Below the pieces are notes generated by a model, which was not told the origin of the DNA, searched no databases, and was given only the letters and a program-made list of their open reading frames with translations. The position numbers were made by a program, and so were the translations under genes. From NCBI GenBank assembly GCA_037355855.1, contig CM074758.1, positions 3,817,001 through 3,881,000 on the forward strand: 64,000 nucleotides of DNA, in the 5' to 3' direction. This stretch comes from Pseudo-nitzschia pungens (lineage: Eukaryota > Bacillariophyta > Bacillariophyceae > Bacillariales > Bacillariaceae). Shown piece after piece: positions 21,772-32,132 of the stretch (its first letter is position 1; every line of letters begins with the position of its first letter).

Positions 21772-22335
21772 ATGCGCCGAAACGCTCTAAATGACAAGGA
21801 TTGCTCTCCAGCAGGCTCTCTCACCGCTGAAAAGAGCACAAACACCACCGAAAGCCGTCCTGTTAATAGCCCAAGGCTCCAGGACCTCAGCAGGCTTGTG
21901 AAGAGAGCTAAAAAATTCCAGGATGGCTATGACAGTGACGGCACAAAAGGCCCCTTTTTTGATGCAATTATTTCTGAGGGAGATCAATACAAGGAAGGGG
22001 GGGGAGAAGACTACAATATTGGTGACGCCAAACGACCAAAGAAGAGCGCAGCGGACGCAGCAGGAGGAGCGGAGGAAGCAGCAGTGGTGGAGGCAGCAAC
22101 ACCAGCAGAAGGGGAAGAAAATGGTGTCGAAAAAAAAAATATTGATTTACAAACAGTGGCATGGCTCAAGGAAGAGCTGAAGCTCCGATGCCAACCAACC
22201 TCTGGAAAGAAGACTGATCTGGTCGAAGGGTTGAAGAAGGCAATAGACAGGAAGATGCGTCGATTCAATACAGTGGAGGAAGCAAGAGCAAGCAGCAGCA
22301 GTAGGCCCCAAAGTGGACGCCCCACGACAGCAAAG

Positions 22336-22366
<31 letters not shown>

Positions 22367-22416
22367 GAGACCCCGCAGCAAGGGGAAGACTCTCCGGAGC
22401 GCCGGAAGAACAGTGA
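21772..22416 (+). CDS. SAP-domain protein in transposon T (214 residues)
   Basis: The only convincing coding region of the DNA transposon. Residues about 127-160 (VAWLKEELKLRC..SGKKTDLVEGLKKAI) fit the SAP motif, a two-helix DNA-binding module with conserved Leu, Gly-Lys-Lys and Leu positions. The N-terminal half is polar and basic, with a stretch of Ala/Glu (about 95-118). The C-terminus is Ser/Arg-rich, with an Asn run encoded by (AAC)n (about 190-199). No signal peptide or membrane segment is seen. It may be a DNA-binding accessory protein of the transposon or a captured host fragment. It could also be an exon of a longer gene, because no intron signals were examined beyond the open frame. 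Confidence 0.55.
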
Positions 22417-23372
22417 AAAACGCAAATAGACTTAGCCGGCAACAGCCTGATCAGGGTGTGCGTTCCTGTCTATGGAATTTCTTTCACTGACTTAGTCACT
22501 CAAGGAAGGGGGAGATGTCCAGGGCAACAAGTGGGCCAACGGATCGATGCCAACGGACAATAGCAACGCGATTCTTGTAGCTTGTCCTTACACTGAAAAC
22601 GCACAGCGGAACGACGGATCGATAGCCGATAGCGTTCATTGATTGCTGTATTCCGGAACAACGGATCGATGCCAACGGATCGATGCCAACAGACAATAGC
22701 AACGCAATTCACAGCAGACGCTAGACGCTAGATGCAATCCGGAGCAGACGCTCGACGCAACGATCTTGTCAGATCGATTAAAGTCTCTTTCCCTGAAGAA
22801 CAGCGGGGACGATGTAATGTGCCTGTCCTTGCAGCGAAAGCGCAGCAGCAGCAAGAGGACAACGTCGATGCCCTGACAGGAGAAAAGCCCACAGCAGCTA
22901 AAAGGATGGGACAAGCAAGGGGACAAGCGCAGCCTGGAAGCATGGCGCTGGAGGAAAGGGACAAGCGCAGCTTGGACCTGCAGCGATGTTTATCTGGAGA
23001 TAGATAGGGGCATTCTACAAAGCTCATGACCTACATGGATAGAGGATACAGCATGGTAGACACAAGGATGACTGACACGAAATATGGAATGCAGCAATTG
23101 GCAGCAGCGAGAAGTTTTAGTATTAAAAGCTTCAGACAGCGGGGACAGAATGGCCTGGAACTCCTGTCTTCACGGTGAATACCAACCTTATTGTTGCTGA
23201 TGTTCGCTGAGATCTGTGGGGACTCGGCCTGTTAAGGCGTTCCCTGCTATGGATCTGCAGCCAGTTGCAAGAGCAACCGCCGGATTGCTACTAGGAGCAA
23301 TCGAACAGGGGACTACGAGCAACGTCAACCGCATCAGTCAGCGGGGACAGATTCGGTCGTTCCTGCCTTCAC

Positions 23373-23450
23373 GGCATGTTCGATTCGGTTCATTCGATTC
23401 GGTTCATTCGATTCGGTTCATCCGATTCGGTTCATCCGATTCGATTCGGT
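23373..23450 (+). repeat. 14-bp minisatellite in transposon T
   Basis: About five tandem units of GATTCGGTTCATTC with C/T variants, giving short open frames of no meaning. Between 22417 and 23370 the element also holds several dispersed copies of CGGATCGATGCCAACGG (for example near 22541, 22671 and 22679) and no gene. Confidence 0.75.
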
Positions 23451-23873
23451 CGTTCGCACTCCTGTTTGACCTGTGCCTCGACGACAGCAAGTATTGATAC
23501 AAATTCATCACCCCTTGTTGTTTGCGGGGCCTTTGAAAGTGTTCTTGTGTCTTTATTTGGAGTATTCAGGGCTCGGGCGGCCGAATGGTGGAGGACGAGG
23601 AATGGTGCAAAATCACGCCGAATCACGGGCCCGATGTACAAAAATCAGCCGAAATCTACTAATATTTATCAAAATTCCCCAAGTAAATAATAAAAAACCC
23701 ATATCTATGTTATTGACTACAAGTATTGGTGGTTATTTGTTACTTTATTGCAGATAGAGGTGCTTTCATTGTCTCTAGAAGACAGAACTCGGTTGACGAT
23801 TTGGTCACCGGGTACATGAAAAAATGTGTTTTTTTTTACGGCGAATCCCGTATAATTTCAATCCGATTAAGGG

Positions 23874-23960
23874 ATAAACTGTTAGAGTAACCAGTTTCGG
23901 ATTGGAGCTGTCAAAGGCTCTCTTGTAAGGGATTGGAGGATCTCTGTAAAGTCCTGCCAT
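23874..23960 (-). pseudogene. gag: Gag of element E, N-terminal part
   Basis: ATG at 23958-23960, encoding MAGLYRDPPIPYKRAFDSSN like B. It is cut by transposon T after Thr-Val-Tyr and continues at 21365 downward. Confidence 0.85.
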
Positions 23961-24209
23961 GGTTTCTTGGTTGCGTTTGATCGATTTGATGTTTGATCGA
24001 TTCTGTGTTGCGATCGATTCGGGAGCGTTTCGGAGGTTCTTGTTTCGATCGTTCGTAGATTTTGTTCAATCAGTTCTTTCTTATTTCGATTGTAGGATTT
24101 TGCTTGTCAGGGTATCGATGTATCCCTTTTGTTTAGGATAAAGGTTGTTTTGGATTCAGTACTGATTTCCTGTCTGTCTTCTACTTTAAAAGATAAACAG
24201 TAATTACTG

Positions 24210-24529
24210 TGTTACACGTTAAGGTAGAAATACACGATAGGAGTATTGTTTTAAAGATGGAAGGTAAATAAATTGTGTTACAAAAGAGAATGTATGAATA
24301 CTTTACGAGATGGGAATGATTTCTTGAGTATGGAATGAATGAACGATCGAACAATAATAATGTTCGTCGAGTCATTGGAATCTTTGTTTGAATTGTATGT
24401 GTATTCTTGTACGTTGAATATTCAGTATATATACATGAATATCATACATATTGTTGTGTATTGAAGCACATGCGGGATTCAATAATCATTTAGAGTCTCT
24501 TGTAGGGGTACCTACGCCAACGTGTCACA
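24210..24529 (-). repeat. 5' LTR of element E (minus)
   Basis: 320 bp. Read on the minus strand it runs from TGTGACACGTTGGCG to ...CTTAACGTGTAACA. It is adjoined by the conserved palindrome at 24198-24209 on its inner side and by TSD GAAAT on its outer side. Confidence 0.85.
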
Positions 24530-24750
24530 GAAATAACACACAATTATTCACACTACTCCAATTTTCTACCTTAGAGTGTTACGGTGTACGTTGAATATTC
24601 AGTATATATACATGAATATCATACATATTGTTGTGTATTGGAGCACATGCGGGATTCAATAATCATTTAGAGTCTCTTGTAGGGGTACCTACGCCAACGT
24701 GTCACAGAAATAACACACAATTATTCACACTACTCCAATTTTCTACCTTA
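24408..24750 (+). repeat. 177-bp tandem duplication across the E/A LTR boundary
   Basis: 24408-24584 (part of LTR E, GAAAT and the end of LTR A) is repeated from 24585. The second copy is interrupted after 24750 by LINE-2 and finishes at 26718-26728. The copies differ at about one base (GAAGCACA versus GAGCACA-type). It arose after E inserted and before LINE-2. Confidence 0.8.
24530..24583 (+). repeat. 3' LTR of element A, end part
   Basis: Matches 1454-1507 (GAAATAACACACAATTATTC...AGAGTGTTAC), completing the LTR after element E. The last base is G instead of A. A second copy of this end lies at 24707-24750 plus 26718-26727 because of the tandem duplication described next. Confidence 0.85.
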
Positions 24751-26697
24751 TTAATATTAATATACTTATTTAAGTAGGAAAATCCACCGAAGGTGGTTAA
24801 AAGCTACTCAGTCTGTAACCAGACTTTATCGTCGCCTCAATCGAAGAGAGGTTAGGCCCCAAGTTGTAGAACGACGCGCCGCCTCAACCATGGGGAATAG
24901 GCCCCAGGTTGTAAGGACGACTATTTTGCAAACGAACCTTGGTAAGAAACAGGAAAAAACGAACCAGTCCAGAGCACAACAGACTCTGCTGTTGCAAGTC
25001 GTACAGGTGAGGGGGTAACAAGAACGTGAAAGGGAAAAACACAAGCAAAACTGTCCCTTGCATGCCGCTGTACAGCATCAGTAATGCTTGGAGTGGTCAG
25101 CTGACACAAGCAAAACCCTTCCTCAGATACATAGTATCAGTAATGCAAGTGGTCAGCTGACGCAAGCGAAACTGGTCTCAGCATGCTGTGTTGCAGCATC
25201 AGTAATGCGAGTGCCCCAAACACATTCCTTACCACTGTATGGTACATATAGTACGGCTACCAAATTCGTAAAAGCTGTCCTCCTGTTCGAACTTCATAGT
25301 AGCACATTCAGAAACACGTAGAGGCAGTGGAGCCTACTACCAAATTCAAATTCGTAACAGCTGGCCTTCTGTTCGAACTTGAACTTGCTCTCCTGTAGTA
25401 GCTTGGAAACAGGGGCTCTAAGTGATAACACTTATGGACCATCAGGGCTGTAGGCTTGAAAACAGGTAGCAGCTGTACTGTGAACTGGAGGGGTATATAT
25501 AGGTGGTGGTGCGTTAAGTACAGACTACTTAGCGACTTTGGGGCTTGGGTCAGAAAAACAGGTGGACCTAAGGGAATATAACTTATGGTCCAGCAGGGCA
25601 GTAGGCTTGAAAACAGATGACAGTTGAAGTGTGCATCTGAGAGGTATATGTAGATGGTAGAGCCTTAAACAAACTGTACTTAGCGGCTTTGGGGCTTGGG
25701 TCAGAAAACAATAGGACCATAAGCGAAAACACTTATGGTCCAGCAGGGCAGTAGACTTGAAAACAGATGACAGTTGAAGTGTGCACCTGACAGGGTTATG
25801 TAGGTAGGAGAGCCTTAAAAAGCTGTACTTAGCGGCTTTGGGGCTTGGGTCAAAAAACAGTAGGTCCATAAGCGAAAACATTTATGGACCAGCGGGCAGT
25901 AGACTTGGAAACAGATGACATTTATACTGTACACCTGAGAGGTATATGTGGATGGTAGAGCCTTAAGTGAACTGTACTTAGCGGCTTTGGTGCTTGGATC
26001 AGAAAACAGTAGGACCATAAGCGAAAACACTTATGGTCCAGCAGGGCAGTAGACTTGGAAACAGATGACATTTATACTGTACACCTGAGAGGTTTATGTA
26101 GATGATAGAGCCTTAAGTGAACTGTACTTAGCGGCTTTGGGGCTTGGGTCAGAAAACAGTAGGACCATAAGCGAAAACACTTATGGTCCATCAGGGCAAT
26201 AGACTTGGAAACAGATGACATCTGGAATTTCGTGTAGAAATATTCCTACAGTGGAAGAACTTTAAGTGAGAATCACTTAAGCAGCTTGGAAACAGTGTAG
26301 AACATTAAGTATAGCAAGATATACGTAAGGGCCTTGGTTGGAGCTTGGGAACAGATCGAAGCAGTACCGTACATCGAAAAAGAGTGGTGAATTGCTGTAG
26401 TATCTGTACTGGAAGTGCTGTAGAAAATTATGTGTCGGTTTTGTGTTGGTTGTTGCTGCTGCTCGATCGGCCGCCGAGTGGTGAATTGGCAACCAAAGCA
26501 ACCAAACGAAGCATCCAGCAACTGAACCGATAGCAGAAACGAAGAGTGCAGGTCTTGGTTAATACATGTAGGTCCTGGGGTTGTGATTGGGGGTGTATAA
26601 GGGAGCGAGATATCGCATGGTAAAGTTGTGTAGAAAGCTACGTATTTTTAGTACTGGAACATCGGAACGTCGGACAAAATGCGCTTCGCGCAAATTG
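24751..26697 (-). mobile_element. LINE-2: short non-autonomous member of the LINE family
   Basis: 1947 bp with perfect 20-bp TSD TACTCCAATTTTCTACCTTA (24731-24750, 26698-26717). Its 5' end (right side) matches the 5' end of LINE-1 and its 3' end (left side) has the same two hairpins (GTCTGTAACCAGAC at 24811-24824; CCACCGAAGGTGG at 24784-24796, plus-strand reading). There is no ORF1 or ORF2. The middle (about 25530-26250) is made of ~148-bp monomers. It must use enzymes of a full-length relative. Confidence 0.88.
25530..26250 (-). repeat. ~148-bp 5' monomers with hairpins in LINE-2
   Basis: About five tandem units. Each contains GCGGCTTTGGGGCTTGG, then a 28-nt hairpin (25714-25741, 25863-25890, 26012-26039, 26162-26189) with arms GGACCATAAG/CTTATGGTCC and an ~8-nt loop, then GGGCAGTAGACTTG. 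In the unit at 25863 the arms are GGTCCATAA/TTATGGACC, so both sides changed together. Confidence 0.75.
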
Positions 26698-26727
26698 TAC
26701 TCCAATTTTCTACCTTAGAGTGTTACG

Positions 26728-26847
26728 GCCACAGCCCAAGCTGACCATGAGGTTTCAGATGACGAGATCGATATCTCTGAACGAGAACTCAAAGAGTACC
26801 GAAGAAAGTACAGAAAGACCTTCAAGAAGAAAGGATCCCACAACTGA
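26728..26847 (+). pseudogene. gag: Gag of element Z, C-terminal end
   Basis: Resumes the Gag frame of 1-1192 after element A (Ala-Thr-Ala-Gln-Ala-Asp, then a charged tail ending Lys-Lys-Lys-Gly-Ser-His-Asn). The stop TGA at 26845-26847 is followed at once, in the same frame, by the protease region, the same stop-separated gag-pol layout as in A and C. Confidence 0.8.
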
Positions 26848-28250
26848 ATGACTGATACCATCCACACCGGGCCTTGCATAATCAACCGGTTTGCAGACGT
26901 CTGTGTGGAGGTATTGGACCACAAGGGAAGGGGGAGGATGCTCCGGGGCCTATTAGACTCTGGTTGCTCCAAATCCATCATACTAAGGCAATTCGTTGAC
27001 CGAAGTCAACTAACGAACCGAGACCAAAGATCTGTCACCTAGAACACGTACGGAGGCAAGTTCTGAACCAAGTCTGCGGCTTCAGTGGGACTAAGGCTGA
27101 TAGAATTTTCAAACTCCAAGACCATCAAATGGACCTTCCAAGTGGATGAATACCATCACCATGAGGAAGTGCCCTATGACATGATTATAGGATCGGATCT
27201 GATGGCACAACTCGGACTGGATATCAAATACAGCTCCCGTACGATTGAGTGGCAGGGTGACTCCATCCCCATGAAGGGAATGGGGGAGCTTGCTGACCCA
27301 GACAAATGTGAGGCAGTATTCTTTGCCAACATAAAGAGTCCAATCCTCCAACAGGAGGAAGAGAGGCAATCCAAAATACTGGATGCGGACTACTCCAAAG
27401 TCGATATAGACGCTATGGTCAGTGACCTGGAGATCACAGACACGTCCAAGGAAGCCTTGAAGAAAACATTGAAGAAATTCTCAACACCCTTTGGAGGAGG
27501 CCTGGGACTGCTTAAAAATATAGAACCGGTATCGATTGAACTCCAACCAGGGGTCAAACCGGTCTGGCAGAGGTACTACTCCGTGCCCCATGCCTTCGAA
27601 CAAGCACTCCGAAAGGAGATCACTCGACTCTGTGATATTGGAGTCCTGGAGAAACTCCCCCATGATGACGATTCACCATGGGCATCTCCTACCTTTTGTC
27701 AACCCAAAAAGACAGGGGACATTCAGGTGCTTACAGACTTCCGGAAGATGAATGCAGCAATCCAGAGGAAACCATTCCCATTACCATGAATAGGGGAAAC
27801 AATCCAAAGACTACAGAAATTCAAGTCAGCTACGGCACTGGACCTGTCGCAAGGATATTACACCATCCCCATCTGCAAGGAGAGCCAAAAGATCTGCTCT
27901 ACCATCTTGCCGTGGGGAAAGTATGCCTACAAGAGATTGGCAATGGGGATTGCTTGTGCTCCGGATATCTTCCAATCAGTCATGATGAACCTACTAGGTG
28001 ATCTGGACTATGTCCTTGTCTACATCGATGACATCCTGATCATCCAACGAGAGGGAGAATCTGAACAGGACCACCTCAACAAAATCGATACAGTCCTACA
28101 GAGACTTGATGATGCTGGCTTTAGGGCCAATCTCCGGAAATCCTTTTTCATGCAAAAAGAAGTGGAATATCTGGGATTTCTATTAACAACAGAGGGCATC
28201 CAACCGAATCCTACGAGGACAAGATGTGATTATCCACACAGACCACCTTA
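26848..28250 (+). pseudogene. pol: Pol of element Z: protease and RT, with nonsense codons
   Basis: A more distant Ty3/gypsy Pol than those of A, C and D. The protease has LLDSGCSKS (about 26950) and MIIGSDLMAQLG (about 27185). In-frame stops occur at 27040 (TAG) and 27064 (TGA). RT carries VLTDFRKMN, a TGA at 27787-27789 where Arg is expected (PLP-R-I), then ALDLSQGYY, LAMGIACAPD, YIDD (about 28025) and EYLGFLLT. Near 28210 a deletion joins the end of RT directly to the late RNase H region and shifts the frame. The element is dead. Confidence 0.82.
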
Positions 28251-29476
28251 ACCTACTGTATCAGCAGATGCCAATGCAAAGAATGGTCCGGTGGAGACTC
28301 CTCATGGAGGAGTTCCATCCGGTAGTCAAGCATGTTGCTGGCAAAGACAATGATGCAGCAGATGCACTGTCACGCCTGGATATTACGGAGATCCAGCAGA
28401 TACAGTGGAATGGCTACCACCAAATAAGCCCCTCACCTACGCGGATGAGGAAGAGCACCTCCGGCAACTCCTATTCCCACTTGGAGAAGAAGCGCCGGAA
28501 GAATTCCAGGGCAATAGTGCATTCCCACTTGCCCCAGATATGATCCAATTCTACCAACAAAAGGACAAGAAGATCACAAGTGCTCTGGAAAAAGACAAAC
28601 GACTAACCACCAAAATGGTGGAAAGTTATAGTCTAATCCACAAAAAAGGGAAGATTCTCATTCCCGACAAACTCAAGGAAAGAGTTATGGAATGGTACCA
28701 CACCATGCTGGTCCATCCTGGAGAAAAGAGAATGGAACAAAGCATCCGATCAGTGTTCACCTGGAAAGGCCTGAGGAAGGATGTCCAGGACCTCTGTAAA
28801 CACTGTCACACATGCCAGATGTTTAAGAAAAGTGGCCGGAAGAAGTATGGCCTACTACCGGAAAAAGCAGCTGAGATCACCAAGTGGCAGAGGGTCAATG
28901 TAGATCTCTGGGGACCTGCAACTGTCCACAATAAAAATGGTAAAGATTACCACATCCATGTTCTCACCATGGTGGACCCAGTAACCGGATGGTTCGAGCT
29001 GGCCCACTTGAAGGACTCACCAAATGCAGCAGAGACTCAACATTTGTTGGACAGTACCTGGCTAGCAAGATACCCCCGACCGAAAGAAATTGGCTTTGAT
29101 GGCGGGAGCGAGTTCAAGGCCGAGTTCCAAGAGCTCTGTGACAACATGGGAATGAAAAGAAAGCCCAGTGGGGCATGGAACCCCCAATCCAACGCTGTAC
29201 TGGAGAGGATCCATCAGGTTCTAAAGGACTGCCTATTGTCCTTTAATCTGGAGCAGAGAGACCTCCACAAGAAAGATCCCTTTGAGGAATTTACCACCAA
29301 GGCAGCATATGCTATCAGAAGCGCCATCCACACTACCCTGGGGTACTCCCCGGCACAATTGGTGTTCGGAAGGGACATGTTTATGCCTGTGAATTTCCCA
29401 GTAGACTGGGAAGCAATCCAAGCAAGGAAACAGAAGAGTATCCACAAGAGTAATATCAGGGAGAACCAGAAGAGGA
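28215..29476 (+). pseudogene. pol: Pol of element Z: end of RNase H and integrase
   Basis: Starts with a truncated RNase H (IIHTDHLNLLY, DNDAADALSRL). The frame changes near 28410 and integrase follows from about 28420. It has HHCC zinc binding (WYHTMLVHPG, CKHCHTC), then the core with VNVDLWGP, IGFDGGSEF and NAVLERIHQ for D, D, E, and a QLVFGRDMF motif. A solo LTR at 29477 cuts the C-terminus, which continues at 29811. Confidence 0.83.
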
Positions 29477-29810
29477 TGTAACACTCTAGGGTAGAATTAG
29501 ATGGAGTGGTACGCGATAGGTTAATAAATTGGTGTTTTAATGATGAATAATTATAAAATTGTGTTACGAAAGAGAATGGTTGAATACTTTGCGAGATGGG
29601 AATGATTTCTTGAGTATGGAATGAATGATCGAGGATTATCGGCGAGTCATAAGACTCTTGATATTTTATCTTGATACTTGAATATCGAACTGTAAATATA
29701 TATATATATATACTGAACATACATACATGAATACCACATATATTGGAGTACATGCGGGATTCAATAATCATTAAGAGACTATCGTAGGATCGTAACATTA
29801 ACATGTTACA
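29477..29810 (-). repeat. Solo LTR of the B family
   Basis: 334 bp, TGTAACA to TGTTACA on either reading, minus orientation, with a perfect TSD GAGGA (29472-29476 and 29811-29815). It is similar to the LTRs of B with a longer TA run. No internal region remains, as after recombination between two LTRs. Confidence 0.9.
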
Positions 29811-30030
29811 GAGGATTCCCCATGTCTATAAGGAAGGAGACTATGTCACCCTGGAAAGGAAGGGCATTATTCTGAAACTATCCTTCCCCTGGCAAGGACC
29901 TTACAAGGTGCTCAAGGCCCATGGTAATGGAACTGTAACTATTGAGACTGCTCCCTTTGTAACCGACCGGGTTAACATCAGGAGGGTCCACCCCTATTAT
30001 TGCAGGGATGGCACCAAGCTGGAGGAGTAA
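29811..30030 (+). pseudogene. pol: Integrase C-terminus of element Z
   Basis: Continues the integrase (VYKEGDYVTLERKG, FPWQGPYKVLKAHGNGTVTI, VNIRRVHPYY), the small barrel-like domain seen at the end of gypsy integrases. It stops with TAA at 30028-30030. Confidence 0.8.
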
Positions 30031-30239
30031 TCGTAACAGTCCCATGGAGGAGCATGCCGTGCACCGGAATACAGTCACGAGTCCACTCGGGACTGGATTA
30101 AGGATAAGGATAAAAAGATCAGCGAGTCAATAGAATCGCCAATTGAGAGGCTGCTGGTGTAACTGTAGCAAATAGACTAATCGATAGAGCTCACAATTTG
30201 CATATCACTACTATTCTAATCACTAGTAGACCCGGGGTA
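30031..30239 (+). other. 3' end of element Z and junction with fragment D
   Basis: No gene. A purine-rich AAGGATAAGGATAAAAAG at about 30100-30117 could be a polypurine tract, and TGTAACTG at 30158 could open a 3' LTR, but no second copy exists here to prove it. By about 30240 the sequence has switched abruptly to integrase of element D, so the rest of Z and the front of D were lost. Confidence 0.4.
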
Positions 30240-30661
30240 TGGCACAATCTATGCAAGTCCTACATATGCCCCAACAACTGCATTAAATATAAGAATCAAC
30301 ACTCCAAGTATGGGAAGCTTCCACTGAAAGAAGCTCCACTATCACCATTCAATGAAGTGCATGTGGATCTTATAGGCCCATGGTGGAAGCTTACTGCCCA
30401 AGGCAAGAACTACAACTTCAAGGCCCTAACCTGCATTGATCCAGTTACCAACCTCCTGGAAATTATCAGAATCAGGGAAAAGTCCTCCCAGCATGTATCA
30501 GACCAGTTCAAGAACTGCAGGCTCTCTAGATACCCAAGACCTATCAGAAGTGTACATGACAACGGCGGAGAGTTCATAGGGGCTGAATTCCAAACCACCC
30601 TCAAGCAGTATGGAATTCAGTCCATTCCTACCACAGTGAAGAACCCCCAGTCGGATGCTAT
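30240..30661 (+). pseudogene. pol: Integrase of element D, first part
   Basis: Begins in the HHCC region (Leu-Cys-Lys-Ser-Tyr-Ile-Cys-Pro-Asn-Asn-Cys) and covers the catalytic motifs HVDLIGPW and VHDNGGEF. It is cut at GCTAT by element C and resumes at 50302. It is close to the integrases of A and C. Everything upstream of the zinc-binding region is missing. Confidence 0.83.
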
Positions 30662-30991
30662 TGTGACATGCTAGCGTAGCGAGCATGAACCACAATTGAA
30701 TAATTAACCGAATCCCACATACGAGCCACCCGGCGTTAAATATGAGAGCTGATCGGCGTTTAAATATAAGAGCTGATTGGCGTTTGAATATAAGAGCTGA
30801 CCGGTGTTTGAATTGAATTCAAACTGTACGCCGGACACCCCAGCAATGCATGTGTGCCGGTATTCAAATAGTAGCAAGGCACGCTTGCAAATATTCAAAC
30901 GTTCACACGAAAATCGAAAAGCTCTCTTAAAGAGTTGAAATATTAGTCACAATTTTATACTACTCCGAATTTTCTACTTTAGAGTGTAACA
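30662..30991 (+). repeat. 5' LTR of element C
   Basis: 330 bp, TGTGACA to TGTAACA. It contains about three units of a 24-bp repeat (AAGAGCTGA..GG.GTTTGAATAT) near 30740-30810. The 3' LTR has one unit fewer. The CAGTAATTACTG palindrome follows at 30992. Confidence 0.88.
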
Positions 30992-31120
30992 CAGTAATTA
31001 CTGTTTATCTTTGACGTAGGAAAACAGTAGAATTCAGTACTGAACCAAAACAACCGAATAAACATCCCTTATCCTCAACAACAGAGGCACCTTTATCTCC
31101 AGCAAGCTAACCGACGCAAC

Positions 31121-32132
31121 ATGGCAGGCATCTACAGAGACCCCCCTATCACCTACAAGAGCTCTTTCGACCGAACCAAGCCAAAGCTCTTCACCCTGTA
31201 CAATGTCGATGAGGATAGGACCAACAGCATGAAAATCCCACTGTTTACAGAGACAAGAGGCCTCGAAGAACTGCTCTTTGTGGAGGAGTCTTTTCAAAAT
31301 GCCGCCAAGCTCCTAAGACTACCAACTGAAATCTATCAAACCCACTTCAGTCGATGCCTCACTACCGATGCTCAGAGCAAGTGGGATGACATGATAAAGG
31401 ATCCCCTGGACCCAGAAGAGTACCAGTATGCTCAAGAAGAGATCAGGGGCTCCTCTACTGCAATGCCAGAGACACCAGGGACATCATGCACACTTACCTT
31501 TGAAGCCCCGAGTGCAGAAAGACTCCATCGGTTACATGCAAGGAACATGCTGACCGGATCCTCATCCTCATGAAGTACACCCAAAAATTAGATGGAAGCA
31601 GTGCCCCTCTCTCCAGAGTGGAAAAACTCACCATTCTCCTACACTCATTCCCCTCTGCATGGATCAAGAGCTACGGGATTATCCACAGTGGAATTTAAGA
31701 AGATACCACAGTCCAACACATCGTGGACCACATGAGCTGTCACGAGCGCCAAGCCAACAAGAAGAGCAACAAGAATAACAACAAACAGCAGAAGCGCTCG
31801 AACAACAACAACAACAACAACAACAACAGCAACTCTCGTAAGCGCAACTCCCACTCCAACCATAAGGGAAACCACAACAAGAAGAAGTCCAATCCCTGCC
31901 AGATCCCCGGCCACAATCATGATTGGTCGGAGTGCCCGAAGAACAAGTACTCCAAGAATTGGGGTCCACTAACTCAAAGCAAACTGAGACCTTCCACACC
32001 CAGGCTCAACTAATCTCTGGAAGCAACAAATCCTTCCAAGCCCACATGAAAGCAGCAATGGAATCATACCATACAGCGCATGGAGGCCGAACAGAAAGAA
32101 GCATCGATGGGGAACTTGTGTGGCTCCCCTGA
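31121..32132 (+). pseudogene. gag: Gag of element C (broken)
   Basis: Starts MAGIYRDPPITYKSSFDRTK as in A. Relative to A, a deletion after Glu-Glu-Ile-Arg-Gly (about 31447) shifts the frame. A CAA to TAA change gives a stop near 31694-31699, and another shift lies near 31970. The Asn run is expanded, (AAC)n near 31800. The knuckle reads CQIPGHNHDWSEC. The end is Trp-Leu-Pro then TGA (32130-32132), with pol open in the same frame after it. Confidence 0.85.

Larger units (their letters stand above)
21366..23873. mobile_element. TIR DNA transposon T in gag of E
   Basis: 2508 bp with perfect 13-bp terminal inverted repeats, CCCTTAATCGGAT (21366-21378) and ATCCGATTAAGGG (23861-23873). Removing it and one AT restores the Gag frame (Val-Tyr-Asn-Glu-Asp), so the TSD is best read as 2-bp AT. 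The only clear gene is the SAP protein at 21772-22416. I see no DDE transposase, so this copy is probably non-autonomous. Short TIRs plus a 2-bp TSD fit few superfamilies. Tc1/mariner would give TA. ISL2EU-like elements are a possibility I cannot test here. Confidence 0.8.
20808..24529 (-). mobile_element. LTR retrotransposon E (minus strand, gag-bearing, deleted)
   Basis: Flanked by a perfect 5-bp TSD GAAAT (20803-20807 and 24530-24534). On the minus strand: 5' LTR (24529-24210), the CAGTAATTACTG palindrome (24209-24198), a leader with ATCGATCGA-like words, the gag start (23960), then transposon T inside gag, then more gag (21365-20846). This gag fuses directly to a 38-bp stub of the 3' LTR (20808-20845). 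The end of gag, all of pol and most of the 3' LTR are gone. Confidence 0.85.
1193..26727 (+). mobile_element. Ty3/gypsy LTR retrotransposon A (host of B, LINE-1, E, T and LINE-2)
   Basis: The order is 5' LTR (1193-1507), gag (1640-2690), pol (5525-8238 and 19378-20511) and 3' LTR (20542-20807 plus 24530-24583, with a duplicated end at 26711-26727). The protease, RT, RNase H, integrase order marks Ty3/gypsy. The flanks GCCAT (1188-1192) and GCCAC (26728-26732) fit a 5-bp TSD with one change, and the interrupted gag of Z reads through once A is removed. The two LTRs, where comparable, differ at very few bases, two of which are CpG transitions. Four later insertions and one nonsense codon in RNase H mean A is dead. 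Confidence 0.85.

Noticed and set aside
23216..23690. Small open frames in the right half of transposon T
   Set aside because: They are produced by the 14-bp GATTCGGTTCATTC minisatellite and low-complexity sequence. No domain was seen.
21361..23875. Tc1/mariner assignment of transposon T from a TA duplication
   Set aside because: Assuming TA duplication would leave the Gag frame of E shifted. Assuming AT duplication restores it, so AT is preferred, though only one copy was available.
29477..29810. Solo LTR as a complete small transposon with TIRs
   Set aside because: TGTAACA/TGTTACA look like TIRs, but the whole sequence matches the LTRs of element B and the TSD is 5 bp, so it is a solo LTR.
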